Assembly (NCBI GenBank): GCA_002294005.1
Contig: DBEH01000055.1
Coordinates: 1 to 31,127 of the forward strand
Direction of reading: 5' to 3'
Length of the DNA stretch: 31,127 nucleotides
Source: Firmicutes bacterium UBA911
GTDB lineage: Bacteria; Bacillota; Desulfotomaculia; Desulfotomaculales; Desulforudaceae
The translations under genes were made by a program, and so were the position numbers. The notes beneath the pieces are model-generated. The model saw only the letters and a program-made list of their open reading frames with translations, was not told the DNA's origin and made no database searches. Each line of letters begins with the position of its first letter. Positions within the stretch are counted from its first letter, which is position 1. Positions 16,154 to 23,864 of this stretch are shown here, in pieces.

Positions 16154-16720
16154 ATGAACGTGGATGAACGCAACTACCTGGTGCTGGACAAGATCATCGA
16201 ACGGTACGGCGAACGGCCGGGCGGGTTGGTCCGCGTGCTCTACAAGGCCCAGGAGCTCTTCGGGTACCTGTCGCCCGACGTGCAGACCCACGTGGCCGAG
16301 AAGATGTGCCTGCCGGTGGGGCACGTCCACGGCGTGGCCACTTTCTACGCGCAGTTCGTCACCGCCCCGCAGGGCCAAAATGTCGTCCGGGTGTGCATGG
16401 GCACCGCCTGCTACGTGAAGAACGCCGGGGACATTCTGGACCGGTTCCGGGAACTTTTGGGGGTGGAGACGGACGAGACCACCGCGGACGGCCGGTTCAC
16501 GCTGCGGACCACCCGCTGCATTGGCGCCTGCAGCCTGGCCCCGCTCCTGACGGTGAACGAGAAGGTGCACGGCCACCTCTCCGTGGAGGGCGTGGCCCGG
16601 CTGGTGGAGCGTTACCGGGAAGACGATCCGGACGGAGACGAGGAGGTGAGCCCGGTTGGGCGTGAGCGCCGGCGTCAGCGACCTGCAAGCGATCAGGGAG
16701 CGGCACCGCCCCCGGGTTGA
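16154..16720 (+). CDS. nuoE: NuoE/HymA/HndA-like [2Fe-2S] subunit (24-kDa NADH dehydrogenase family)
   Basis: This small electron-transfer subunit partners with NuoF-type NADH-binding proteins in complex I, NAD-linked hydrogenases and formate dehydrogenases. An N-terminal helical part (YLVLDKIIERYG, AQELFGYLSPDVQTHVA) precedes a thioredoxin-like domain. [2Fe-2S] ligands are in VCMGTACYVKNA and RCIGACSLAP. ATG 16154 was chosen over upstream frame because the family sequence begins there. The C-terminus (about 25 residues after RYREDDPDG) is Arg/Pro-rich, unlike the family, and overlaps the start of nuoF by 65 bp. The real partner enzyme is not in the window. Confidence 0.92.
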   Translation: MNVDERNYLVLDKIIERYGERPGGLVRVLYKAQELFGYLSPDVQTHVAEKMCLPVGHVHGVATFYAQFVTAPQGQNVVRVCMGTACYVKNAGDILDRFRELLGVETDETTADGRFTLRTTRCIGACSLAPLLTVNEKVHGHLSVEGVARLVERYREDDPDGDEEVSPVGRERRRQRPASDQGAAPPPG

Positions 16721-18364
16721 GGAACGGCTCCAGGACGGACGGCTGGCCCCGCCCACCCAGGTCCTGGTCTGCGACAGCACCGCCTGCCGGTCGTCCGGCG
16801 GCGAGCAGCTTTTCAAGGCGCTGCGGGGGGAAATCAAGGACCTCGGCCTGGATGTGCGGGTGGTCAAAACCGGGTGTTACGGTTTTTGCGGCCTCGGGCC
16901 GGTGGCCGTGGTTCACCCGGGCGCGGTGCTTTACTGCAATGTCGATGAAGACGGCGCGGGCGAGATTGCCCGCACCCACCTGCGCGGCGGGCGGCTGGTG
17001 CAAAGGTTGCTCTACCGTTCGATGAACGGCGAGGGCAACCGGAACTTTTTGCACGAGATTCCCTTTTTCGAAAAGCAGCAGCGGGTGGTGCTGGAGAACT
17101 CCGGTTTGATTGACCCCGAGGACATCAACGAGTACATCGCCCGCGACGGCTATTTCGCGCTGGCCGAAGCGCTCCGCTCGCGCGCCGGTCCGGCGGGCGC
17201 GGTGGACGCGGTGCTGCGGTCCGGTCTGCGCGGCCGGGGCGGGGCCGGCTTTCCGACCGGCAAGAAGTGGTCTTTCGCCGCGGCCCGGGAAGGCCCGGAG
17301 AAATACGTCATCTGCAACGCCGACGAGGGCGACCCCGGCGCGTTCATGGACCGGAGTATCCTGGAGGGAAACCCGCACGCCGTGCTCGAGGGCATGCTCA
17401 TCGCCGGTTACGCCATCGGGGCACGGGAGGGCTACGTGTACGTCCGGGCCGAGTACCCCCTGGCGGTGAAGCGCCTGGAGATCGCCCTCCGCCAGGCACA
17501 GAAGCTGGGCCTGCTGGGGAAGGGCATCCTCGGCTCCGACTTCAACTTCGACGTCGACATCGCCCTGGGGGCGGGGGCCTTCGTGTGCGGCGAGGAGACG
17601 GCGCTTTTGCGCTCCGCCATGGGCTTTCGCGGCGAGCCGCGGGTCCGCCCCCCCCCTATCCGGTGGAAAAGGGGCTCTACGACAAGCCGACCATCATCAA
17701 CAACGTCGAGACCCTGGCCAACGTGCCGGTGATCATCCGGCGCGGGCCGGGATGGTATGCGGCTTTGGGCACCGGGGGCAGCAAGGGCACCAAGATCTTC
17801 TCGCTGGCCGGACAGATCAGGAACACCGGACTCATCGAGGTGCCGATGGGCATCAGCCTGGCCGACATCGTGTACGACATCGGGGGCGGACCGCCGCCCG
17901 GGCGCCGGATAAAGGCGGTGCAGACCGGGGGGCCTTCCGGGGGCGCGGTGCCCGCCGAACTTTTAGACGTGCCGGTCGACTACGAATCGCTGCAAGCCGT
18001 CGGGACGATCATGGGTTCAGGGGGCTTGATCGTCCTGGACGACACCGACTGCATGGTCGACCTGGCCAAGTTTTACATGCAGTTCGCAGCCCATGAGTCC
18101 TGCGGTGCCTGCACGCCCTGCCGGGTCGGCGTGGTGCACGTGGTGGACATCCTGGAGCGGATCACCCGGGGCGAGGGGACCATGGACGACCTGCACGAGC
18201 TCGGGGAGTTGGCCGACGACGTGCGGGAGGCCTCGCTTTGCGGGCTCGGCCAGACGGCGGCTAACCCGGTGCTGTCGACTATGAAATACTTTTGGGACGA
18301 GTACCTGGCTCACGTCAAGGACCACCGTTGCCCGGCCGGACTCTGCAAAGCGCTTTCCCACTGA
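16656..18364 (+). pseudogene. nuoF: NuoF/HymB/HndC-like NADH-binding flavoprotein, frameshifted at a C9 tract
   Basis: The gene encodes the FMN- and NADH-binding subunit that pairs with NuoE. An N-terminal thioredoxin-like [2Fe-2S] domain comes first (DSTACRSSGG, TGCYGFCGLGP). The FMN/NADH domain follows (GLRGRGGAGFPTGKKW, NADEGDPGAFMDR, GAGAFVCGEETALL). After GEPRVRP the frame breaks at nine consecutive C (17648-17656). The family sequence resumes in another frame with YPVEKGLYDKPT and INNVETLANVP, and continues to the [4Fe-4S] motif SCGACTPCRVG. One extra C, or two fewer, restores one continuous frame of about 569 codons. The start is TTG 16656 behind GGAGGTGA. It ends CPAGLCKALSH, without the C-terminal ferredoxin domain of bifurcating HydB-type subunits. 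The homopolymer makes sequence error quite possible. Confidence 0.88.
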
Positions 18365-18380
18365 CCCCGCCCCTTGGGTT

Positions 18381-18406
18381 CATTCGGGCATTCGGCGCAT
18401 TCGGCG
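18381..18406 (+). repeat. Short tandem repeat CATTCGG(N)
   Basis: Three consecutive units, CATTCGGG, CATTCGGCG and CATTCGGCG, lie between nuoF and the next promoter. No function is assigned. Confidence 0.4.
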
Positions 18407-18415
18407 CCGGAACCG

Positions 18416-18444
18416 TTGACGGCCGGGGCTGCGGGCCATATTAT
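18416..18444 (+). promoter_or_regulatory. Sigma-A promoter for the zinc-ribbon protein gene
   Basis: TTGACG (18416-18421) and TATTAT (18439-18444) are separated by exactly 17 bp, about 40 bp before the ATG at 18486. Confidence 0.65.
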
Positions 18445-18485
18445 CTAACTAGCTAGATTCTACATAGATAACGGGAGGGCTGACC

Positions 18486-18839
18486 ATGAGCATGTGGGAC
18501 CGGTTGCGCAAAGGGACCCAGACCGTCTCCGAGAAGTCCGGGGAACTCCTGGAGATGGCCCAGACCCGGGCGGCGATCGCCAAGCTCGAGACCGAAAAGA
18601 TCAGAAGGTTCACCGAACTCGGCGAACTCACCTACCGGGTCTACAGCCGGGAAGACGTGCCGGACGCCGAAATGGAGCGGGTGTGCGACGAGATCCGGGA
18701 ACTGGACCGCGAGCTGGAGGCGCACCGCGAGCGGCTGGAGGGCGACACCCTGGTCTGCCCGGGCTGCTCCCGGCCGGTGAAGCCGGAGGCCAGGTACTGT
18801 TCCGAGTGCGGTCAGTCCCTCCGCCCCGTGCGGCCCTAG
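18486..18839 (+). CDS. Coiled-coil protein with C-terminal zinc ribbon
   Basis: The 117-residue protein has a charged helical N-terminal two-thirds (residues about 15-85, rich in Glu, Arg and Lys, likely coiled coil) and a zinc ribbon, LVCPGCSRPV...YCSECGQSL, with two CxxC pairs. It has its own promoter and GGGAGGG upstream of ATG 18486. No membrane segment is seen. Such zinc-ribbon coiled-coil proteins are common in Firmicutes without assigned function. rmuC follows 109 bp downstream on the same strand. Confidence 0.85.
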   Translation: MSMWDRLRKGTQTVSEKSGELLEMAQTRAAIAKLETEKIRRFTELGELTYRVYSREDVPDAEMERVCDEIRELDRELEAHRERLEGDTLVCPGCSRPVKPEARYCSECGQSLRPVRP

Positions 18840-18948
18840 CTAGTAGTCAGCAGGGAACTGGGTGAACGGTCAGCGCGCCGCTGAAAGCCATGTGCACGGC
18901 GTTTGAGGCGGCCCTAACAGTCTTTTTTAGGAGCCGGGTGAATGAGTG

Positions 18949-20565
18949 ATGGATGAGGCCGGGCGGTTCGTTTTGTTTTTGTTGGTTGGACTGGCCCTCG
19001 GGGCGGCCGGGGTATGGCTGGCGTTGCGCGGGCGGGTGGCGGCGGCTGCGGCTGAAGCCCGGTCGGCTGGTGAGGCGGAGCGGTCGGTGCTGGCGGCCCG
19101 CCTGGAGGGAGCGGAGCGGCGGAGCGCGGAACTCGCCGCCGGAATCGCGGAGCGGGAAGCGCGTCTCGGCGGGCTGCAGCAAGAATTGACCGCCGAGTCG
19201 GCGCGGCGGGCGGCCGCCGAGGAGTCGTCCCGGCGGATAACGGCCCTGGAGGCGGAGATCGAAGCGCGCGAGGCCCGGCTCGCGGAAGCGAACCAGTCGA
19301 TCAGCGAGTTGAAGGCCCGGGTGGCGGAACTGGAGACCACGGTGGTCAAAGAGCGCCAAGCGGCGGCGGAGAAGCTCGGGCTTCTGGACGAGGCGCGCGC
19401 AAAACTTGCCGACGCCTTCAAGGCCCTGTCGGCCGAGGCGTTGGCCGGCAACAGCCAGTCGTTTTTGGACCTGGCCCGGACCAGCCTGGAGAAGTACCAG
19501 GAGGCCGCCCGGGGCGATTTGGAAAAACGGCAGCAGGCGATCAACGAGCTGGTCAAGCCCGTCCGGGAGTCCCTGGACAAGGTGGACACCGAGATCCGCC
19601 AGTTGGAAAAGGCACGGGTGGGGGCCTACGCGGAGCTGCAGGAGCAGGTCCGTTCCCTGCTCGAGACCCAGCACCAGTTGCGTTCGGAGACCTCGAACCT
19701 GGTGCGCGCCCTGCGCACGCCCACGGCGCGCGGCCGCTGGGGCGAGATCCAGCTCAAGCGCGTGGTGGAAATGGCCGGGATGCTGGAGTATTGTGATTTT
19801 TACGAGCAGGAGAGCGCGGACACCGGCGAGGGGCGGCTGCGTGCGGACCTGCTGGTGCGGTTGCCCGGCGGCAAAAACATCGTGGTGGACGCCAAGGCGC
19901 CGCTCGGGGAGTACCTGGAGGCCGTCAACGCCGAAGACGACGCAGCGCGCCGGGAAAAGCTCCAGAACTACGCCCGCCTGGTGCGCAAGCACATGGCCGA
20001 ACTCGGGAAGAAGTCCTATTGGGACCAGTTCCAGCCCGCCCCCGAATTCGTGGTGCTTTTTTTGCCCGGGGAGATGTTTTTCAGCGCGGCGCTTCAGCAC
20101 GACCTGTCGCTCATCGAGTTCGGGGTGGACCAACACGTGATTCCGGCGACCCCGACCACCCTGATCGCGCTCCTGCGGGCGGTGGCCTACGGCTGGCGGC
20201 AGGAGCGGCTGGCCCGAAACGCCAAGGAGATCAGCGACCTGGGGAGAGAGCTCTACAAACGGCTCAGCAACATGGGCGAACACATGGCGCAGCTCGGCAA
20301 GAACCTGGGGAGCGCCGTGGAGGCCTACAACCGGACGGTCGGCTCGCTGGAGTCCCGGGTGCTGGTTAGCGCGCGCCGGTTCAAAGACCTGGACGCGGCC
20401 TCCGTGGGGGTGAACCTGGAGGAGCTGAGCCCAGTCGAGCAGTCGGCCCGCGCCGTCCAGGCTCAGGAACTTTTGGTCCTCGCCGGCGGAGGGGACGGCG
20501 GCGCCGGCGGCGGCGCGGCGGGCAGCGGACCGGACGAGGCGGCCGCCTCCGGGGAGGACGACTAA
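18949..20565 (+). CDS. rmuC: DNA recombination protein RmuC family
   Basis: RmuC-family proteins are linked to limiting DNA inversions and carry a PD-(D/E)XK nuclease-like domain; the exact biochemical role is unsettled. The 538-residue product has one N-terminal membrane helix (FVLFLLVGLALGAAGVWLAL), a long Ala/Glu/Arg coiled coil (about 30-220), then the RmuC core with TARGRWGEIQLKRVVEMAGM and NIVVDAKAPLGEY. ATG 18949 was chosen; a GTG one codon earlier is also possible. The C-terminal tail is Gly/Ala-rich and acidic. A strong terminator follows. Confidence 0.93.
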   Translation: MDEAGRFVLFLLVGLALGAAGVWLALRGRVAAAAAEARSAGEAERSVLAARLEGAERRSAELAAGIAEREARLGGLQQELTAESARRAAAEESSRRITALEAEIEAREARLAEANQSISELKARVAELETTVVKERQAAAEKLGLLDEARAKLADAFKALSAEALAGNSQSFLDLARTSLEKYQEAARGDLEKRQQAINELVKPVRESLDKVDTEIRQLEKARVGAYAELQEQVRSLLETQHQLRSETSNLVRALRTPTARGRWGEIQLKRVVEMAGMLEYCDFYEQESADTGEGRLRADLLVRLPGGKNIVVDAKAPLGEYLEAVNAEDDAARREKLQNYARLVRKHMAELGKKSYWDQFQPAPEFVVLFLPGEMFFSAALQHDLSLIEFGVDQHVIPATPTTLIALLRAVAYGWRQERLARNAKEISDLGRELYKRLSNMGEHMAQLGKNLGSAVEAYNRTVGSLESRVLVSARRFKDLDAASVGVNLEELSPVEQSARAVQAQELLVLAGGGDGGAGGGAAGSGPDEAAASGEDD

Positions 20566-20569
20566 CCCG

Positions 20570-20597
20570 AAAAAAAGGGGGACAGCCCCCTTTTTTT
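20570..20597 (+). terminator. Rho-independent terminator after rmuC (GGGGACAG-family motif)
   Basis: AAAAAAAGGGGG (20570-20581) pairs with CCCCCTTTTTTT (20586-20597) around ACAG: a 12-bp stem ending in seven T. It starts 5 bp after the rmuC stop and shares the GGGGGACAG core with the interspersed repeats. Confidence 0.85.
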
Positions 20598-20680
20598 GTA
20601 CCGTCCCCTATTTTCGTGCTTCCGTCAGGCTGGCCGACGTGCCCACCGGTCGTTGTTTTTCGAAAATCCTTCAAAAGGTG

Positions 20681-20710
20681 TTGACAAGCCCGCCCTGCTC
20701 GCCGCAATAT
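20681..20710 (+). promoter_or_regulatory. Promoter and AT-rich candidate operator for the DsrE-like gene
   Basis: TTGACA (20681-20686) and CAATAT (20705-20710) are 18 bp apart. Just downstream, CAATATCTAAGCATAGCAAT and further ATATT/AATAC/ATAT segments form imperfect repeats in an otherwise GC-rich genome. They may bind the ArsR regulator encoded downstream; this is inference. Confidence 0.5.
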
Positions 20711-20761
20711 CTAAGCATAGCAATATTCAGATAATACGATATATAAAGGAGCATGGGAAGA

Positions 20762-21220
20762 ATGGCCGAAAACAGTGAGGAATCCCGGCAAAAGGTAACG
20801 TTGATTTGCTCCCGGAACACGGTCGACGGCGCCTATCCCCCGCTGATTCTGGCCCTGCAGGCCGCCCGGAAGGGTGCGGACGTGCCCATCTTCTTCACCT
20901 TTATGGGTCTTTTGGTCGTCAGGCGCGGCGGCGCCCGTAAGATCAAGTTTCACCCGCCCGGCCTGATGGGGGTGATCCCGGGCATGACGGCCCTGGCCAC
21001 CAAAATGATGCTCAAGATGGCCGCGGACCGCGCACAGGTTCCGCCGCCGGCCGAACTGATGCAGATGTGCCGTTACGAAGGGGTCAAACTCCGGGCCTGT
21101 CTGATGACCATGCAAATGATGGGCCTGACCGGTAAAGATATGGTTGAGGGCGTAGAGGTCATCGACGCGGAAGGGTACATGCAGATGGCCCTGGAGTCCC
21201 GGCTGAACTTGTTCATCTAG
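20762..21220 (+). CDS. DsrE/DsrF-like (TusD superfamily) sulfur-relay protein
   Basis: Members of this fold carry or sense sulfane sulfur. The 152-residue product shows the alternating strand/helix pattern: KVTLICSRNTVDGAYPPLIL, ARKGADVPIFFTFMG, and near the C-terminus MCRYEGVKLRACLMTMQMMG, where a Cys pair about ten residues apart resembles DsrE2-type proteins. I chose ATG 20762 because AAGGAG lies 10 nt upstream; ATG 20753 is only 1 nt from that site. It has its own promoter. An ArsR regulator and a small sulfite reductase gene follow, suggesting a sulfur-handling group. The exact substrate is unknown. Confidence 0.85.
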   Translation: MAENSEESRQKVTLICSRNTVDGAYPPLILALQAARKGADVPIFFTFMGLLVVRRGGARKIKFHPPGLMGVIPGMTALATKMMLKMAADRAQVPPPAELMQMCRYEGVKLRACLMTMQMMGLTGKDMVEGVEVIDAEGYMQMALESRLNLFI

Positions 21221-21392
21221 GGCGGCGTGCAAAACAGGCTTTTGGAACAGTTATTCGGCAGGGTGTCCCGGACCGCCGGTCTTCTTGGTTTTTCCACCCG
21301 GCCCCGGCCCCGGCCCGGGCCCGGCCGGCCTGGCGGCCTTGGGATTAACGTCGTGGCGGATCAACGTGTTCCAGAAAATCCTGAGGGTGGTG

Positions 21393-21722
21393 ATGGTCCT
21401 GGAAGACCTGAAGCGATACCGGGAGCGGGCCGATTTATTGAAAGCCCTGGCCCACCCGGTCCGGCTCTGCATTGTGAGCGGGCTGTTGCGGGAAGAGGGC
21501 TGCAACGTAAACAAGATTAAGGACTGCCTCCGGTTGCCTCAGTCCACCGTTTCCCAGCAGTTGGCCATCCTGCGGGCAGCTGGCATCGTGGCGGGGGAGC
21601 GGCACGGTACCCGGGTCTTTTACCGCGTGGTTGACGAACGGGTAAGAAAACTGGTCGCCCTGCTGATGGAGCCGGCTAAAGCTGAAAATGACAGTGCGGC
21701 CGCCGCCCCGATGCCGAACTAG
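21393..21722 (+). CDS. ArsR-family winged-helix transcriptional regulator
   Basis: This is a 109-residue DNA-binding repressor. The family core is clear: LLKALAHPVRLCIVSGLL, CNVNKIKDCLRLPQSTVSQQ (recognition helix) and AGIVAGERHGTRVFYRVVD. There are Cys residues near positions 29, 38 and 44, and the Cys before NVNK could take part in metal or thiol/sulfide sensing. ATG 21393 follows GAGGG. The 170 bp before it hold a very G/C-rich palindromic tract (21300-21335) but no clear promoter, so it may be co-transcribed with the DsrE-like gene and autoregulate it. Confidence 0.92.
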   Translation: MVLEDLKRYRERADLLKALAHPVRLCIVSGLLREEGCNVNKIKDCLRLPQSTVSQQLAILRAAGIVAGERHGTRVFYRVVDERVRKLVALLMEPAKAENDSAAAAPMPN

Positions 21723-21742
21723 GGAAAAGGGAACCGGGTTTG

Positions 21743-21772
21743 TTGACCGCGGCCGGTGCCGGGTAGTATAAT
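21743..21772 (+). promoter_or_regulatory. Promoter of tRNA-Leu
   Basis: TTGACC (21743-21748) and perfect TATAAT (21767-21772) are 18 bp apart, 41 bp before the tRNA. Confidence 0.75.
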
Positions 21773-21813
21773 AAAGTACGGCGCACCTTTGGAGTGCGTC
21801 CGCTGTGTCACTT

Positions 21814-21900
21814 GCCGGAGTGGCGGAATAGGCAGACGCAAGGGACTTAAAATCCCTCGGGTTTCGGCCCGTGCCGGTTCGACCCCGGCCTCCGGCACCA
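21814..21900 (+). tRNA. tRNA-Leu (anticodon UAA)
   Basis: The 87-nt gene has acceptor stem GCCGGAG/CTCCGGC and encoded ACCA end. The anticodon arm is AGGGA-CTTAAAA-TCCCT, giving anticodon TAA (21848-21850). A long variable arm (CGGGTTTCGGCCCG) marks a class II tRNA, and the T-loop GGTTCGACCCC is intact. Confidence 0.97.
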
Positions 21901-22233
21901 ACAATTAACTCAATATGCTGACCCAATGGATCCGTCCCTTTCGCGGCCTGTGGCGAGGGGCTTTTTTGTTTGCGGTCCTTCGGGCTGGGCAATCCAGCCG
22001 CCCGGCAGGGAATTAGCAGTTTCTAGCGAAGTTGCCGGTGAGGACGAAATCAGGCCGACCACAAAGCAGGGAGAGGGTGCCCAGCAGAAGAAATAGGTCC
22101 GGGACTCAGAACTTCGGGCTCGTCGGGGAGGCGGCGTCTGTCCGGCGGCGATGAGCTTCCGAAAAGCGGGGCAGATTAAACTAACCGTTATGGATAGCAC
22201 CAGCGGATAGACAAATCAAGGAGGCAGAAATTT
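21901..22233. other. Intergenic region after tRNA-Leu
   Basis: This 333-bp stretch begins with the tRNA terminator. The rest has no convincing coding frame and no riboswitch I can recognise. It ends with a strong ribosome site, AAGGAGG, at 22219-22225. Confidence 0.5.
21936..21967 (+). terminator. Probable terminator of tRNA-Leu
   Basis: CCCTTTCGC pairs imperfectly with GCGAGGGG, followed by C and six T (21962-21967), 36 bp after the tRNA end. Confidence 0.5.
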
Positions 22234-22905
22234 ATGGCGGAACTGCAGGTGCCGCCCCGGGGGGCGATTTTGCAGCGCGACAAGGAGACGTACGCCATTG
22301 TGCCGCGGCTGGGGACGGCGGCGCTGATGGACCCCGGTACCTTGCGGCAGCTGGCGGACGTGGCGGAAAAATTCAATATCCCCATCATCAAGATCACCGG
22401 GGCCTAGCGGATCGCCCTGGTGGGCCTGAAGTCGAAAGACGTCGAGGAGGTGTGGGCCGAGCTGAACATGGAGCCGGCTCCGGCGGTGGGCCCGTGCGTG
22501 CACTACATTACCGCTTGTCCGGGGACGGTGACCTGCATCTACGGGATGCAGGACGCCCTGGGCCTGGCGGGGGAACTCGAAAAACGCCACCTGGGCCGGC
22601 ACGAGCTGGCTTCGAAACTCAAGATCAGTGTCAGCGGCTGTCCCTTTAACTGCTGCAAAGCGTGGCTGCGGGATTTCGGCGCTTTCGGCAAGAAGCGGGG
22701 CTGGACGGTGGTCATCGGCGGGCGCGCCGGGGCCAAGCCGCGCATCGGCGACAAGCTGGCCGAAAACGTTTCCCCGGACGAGGTTATGGCCCTGGCCGAA
22801 AAGACGATCAAAGTGTATGCGGAACTCGGGGAAAAAGGCGAGCGGCTCGGGACGGCTATCCAGCGGCTGGGGTTCGAGGAATTCCAGCGCCGGATTCTGG
22901 GCTAG
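22234..22905 (+). pseudogene. Small siroheme/[4Fe-4S] sulfite reductase-like protein, interrupted by in-frame amber
   Basis: This belongs to the nitrite/sulfite reductase family and resembles the low-molecular-weight assimilatory type of about 220 residues. ATG 22234 follows AAGGAGG. The N-terminal half-domain (PRLGTAALMDPGTLRQLADV, FNIPIIKITGA) is followed by TAG at 22405-22407. The same frame then continues with RIALVGLKSKDVEEVWAEL through the cofactor motifs ACPGTVTC (C-x5-C) and SGCPFNCCKAW (C-x3-C), to a stop at 22905. Relatives have Gln in the ITGAQR position, so a single C-to-T change (CAG to TAG) explains it. The total is 223 codons plus stop. It could be a nonsense mutation, a sequence error or readthrough. 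Confidence 0.85.
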
Positions 22906-23627
22906 CGGGAGCGGACGGGGGCCGGTCCGGCGGCACTGGGTGAGACCGTGTCGCGCCGGCGCCCCTGGGGGCAAGCCCCCACGCAGATGCCGCACACCGG
23001 CAGGATGGGGTTCCGCCCCGGCCGTTCCGCCGCTTCGCGGCAACGCACGATGTCCAGGAGCGCGTACCGCGGCAGGCCGGCTTTCCAGGCGGCGCCGGAG
23101 AGGGCTCCGGTGGGGCAGGCCTGGACGCATTCGGTGCAGCGGCCGCAGCGGGAGGCCTTGAAGGGGTTCCCCGCCGGCAGGTCCAGGTTGGTGAGGACGG
23201 TGACCAGCCGCACGCGGGGTCCGTGCGCGGGCGTGACCAGAAGGGCGTTCCTGCCGATCCAGCCCAGCCCGGAACGGGTGGCCGCCGTCTTGTGGGGGAA
23301 AAGGCCCCGGAGCTCCTCGGCGCTGGCCCGGACGGAGGCCGGTACGACCAGGGCGCGGCCGCCGGCCCGCCGCAAGTGCTGGGCGGCTAAGCCCGCCATT
23401 TCATCTAGCTTCTCATTGGCCCGCCGGTAGAACCTCAGATACGCCGGGGTGGGACCGGAAACGATCTCCCGGGCGACCTCGTCCGGCAGCCGCACGGCAA
23501 TGGAAACGGCCCGCGGGTAGGGCTGCAGCCCCGGAGGCAAGAGCCCGGCAAGGTCGGCGAAGCCTACAAGGCAGGCCCCGGCAGATTCCAGGTGCCGGCG
23601 CAAACGGTCGGGATTCAGGACGGACAC
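22902..23627 (-). CDS. QueG-like double [4Fe-4S] cluster protein
   Basis: The 241-residue protein resembles the short COG1600 relatives of epoxyqueuosine reductase QueG, but lacks the full length (about 380) and the C-terminal HEAT-like part, so queuosine synthesis is not assured. Seen are SGLGWIGRNALLVTPAHGPR (cobalamin-region loop in QueG), CGRCTECVQACPTGAL and CGICVGACPQG, giving ligands for two [4Fe-4S] clusters. The start is GTG 23627, behind GGGGGTGGG; upstream frame is not conserved. It ends 4 bp inside the opposite-strand sulfite reductase gene (convergent, stops overlapping). Confidence 0.85.
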   Translation of the reverse strand: MSVLNPDRLRRHLESAGACLVGFADLAGLLPPGLQPYPRAVSIAVRLPDEVAREIVSGPTPAYLRFYRRANEKLDEMAGLAAQHLRRAGGRALVVPASVRASAEELRGLFPHKTAATRSGLGWIGRNALLVTPAHGPRVRLVTVLTNLDLPAGNPFKASRCGRCTECVQACPTGALSGAAWKAGLPRYALLDIVRCREAAERPGRNPILPVCGICVGACPQGRRRDTVSPSAAGPAPVRSR

Positions 23628-23864
23628 TGCGCCCACCCCCTGTCCTGCTTTAGACGTGATCCTCGGATTATAGCACGTATTTTGCAGTATTGCCGAGCAA
23701 ACCCCCACTGTGAATCCTCCAATTTCGTACGAAGGCGGTTTACGCCGCAAACATCTGGTGTAATCTAACATGAATGCCTGAAATTATTCCCGTGGCGGTT
23801 AAACCTTTTGGTTTGCCCGGGCGTCTATCTCACAAGAGAAGAATGGGGTTTTGCCTTGCGGGAG

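Noticed and set aside
21296..21340. Pro/Gly-rich N-terminal extension of the ArsR protein
   Set aside because: It is encoded by a repetitive GGCCCC tract with no ribosome site. The ArsR fold starts after ATG 21393.
22034..22150. Cobalamin-type riboswitch upstream of the sulfite reductase gene
   Set aside because: Fragments such as AGCAGGGAGAGGGTGCCCAGC looked suggestive, but the conserved B12-box elements are not in order.
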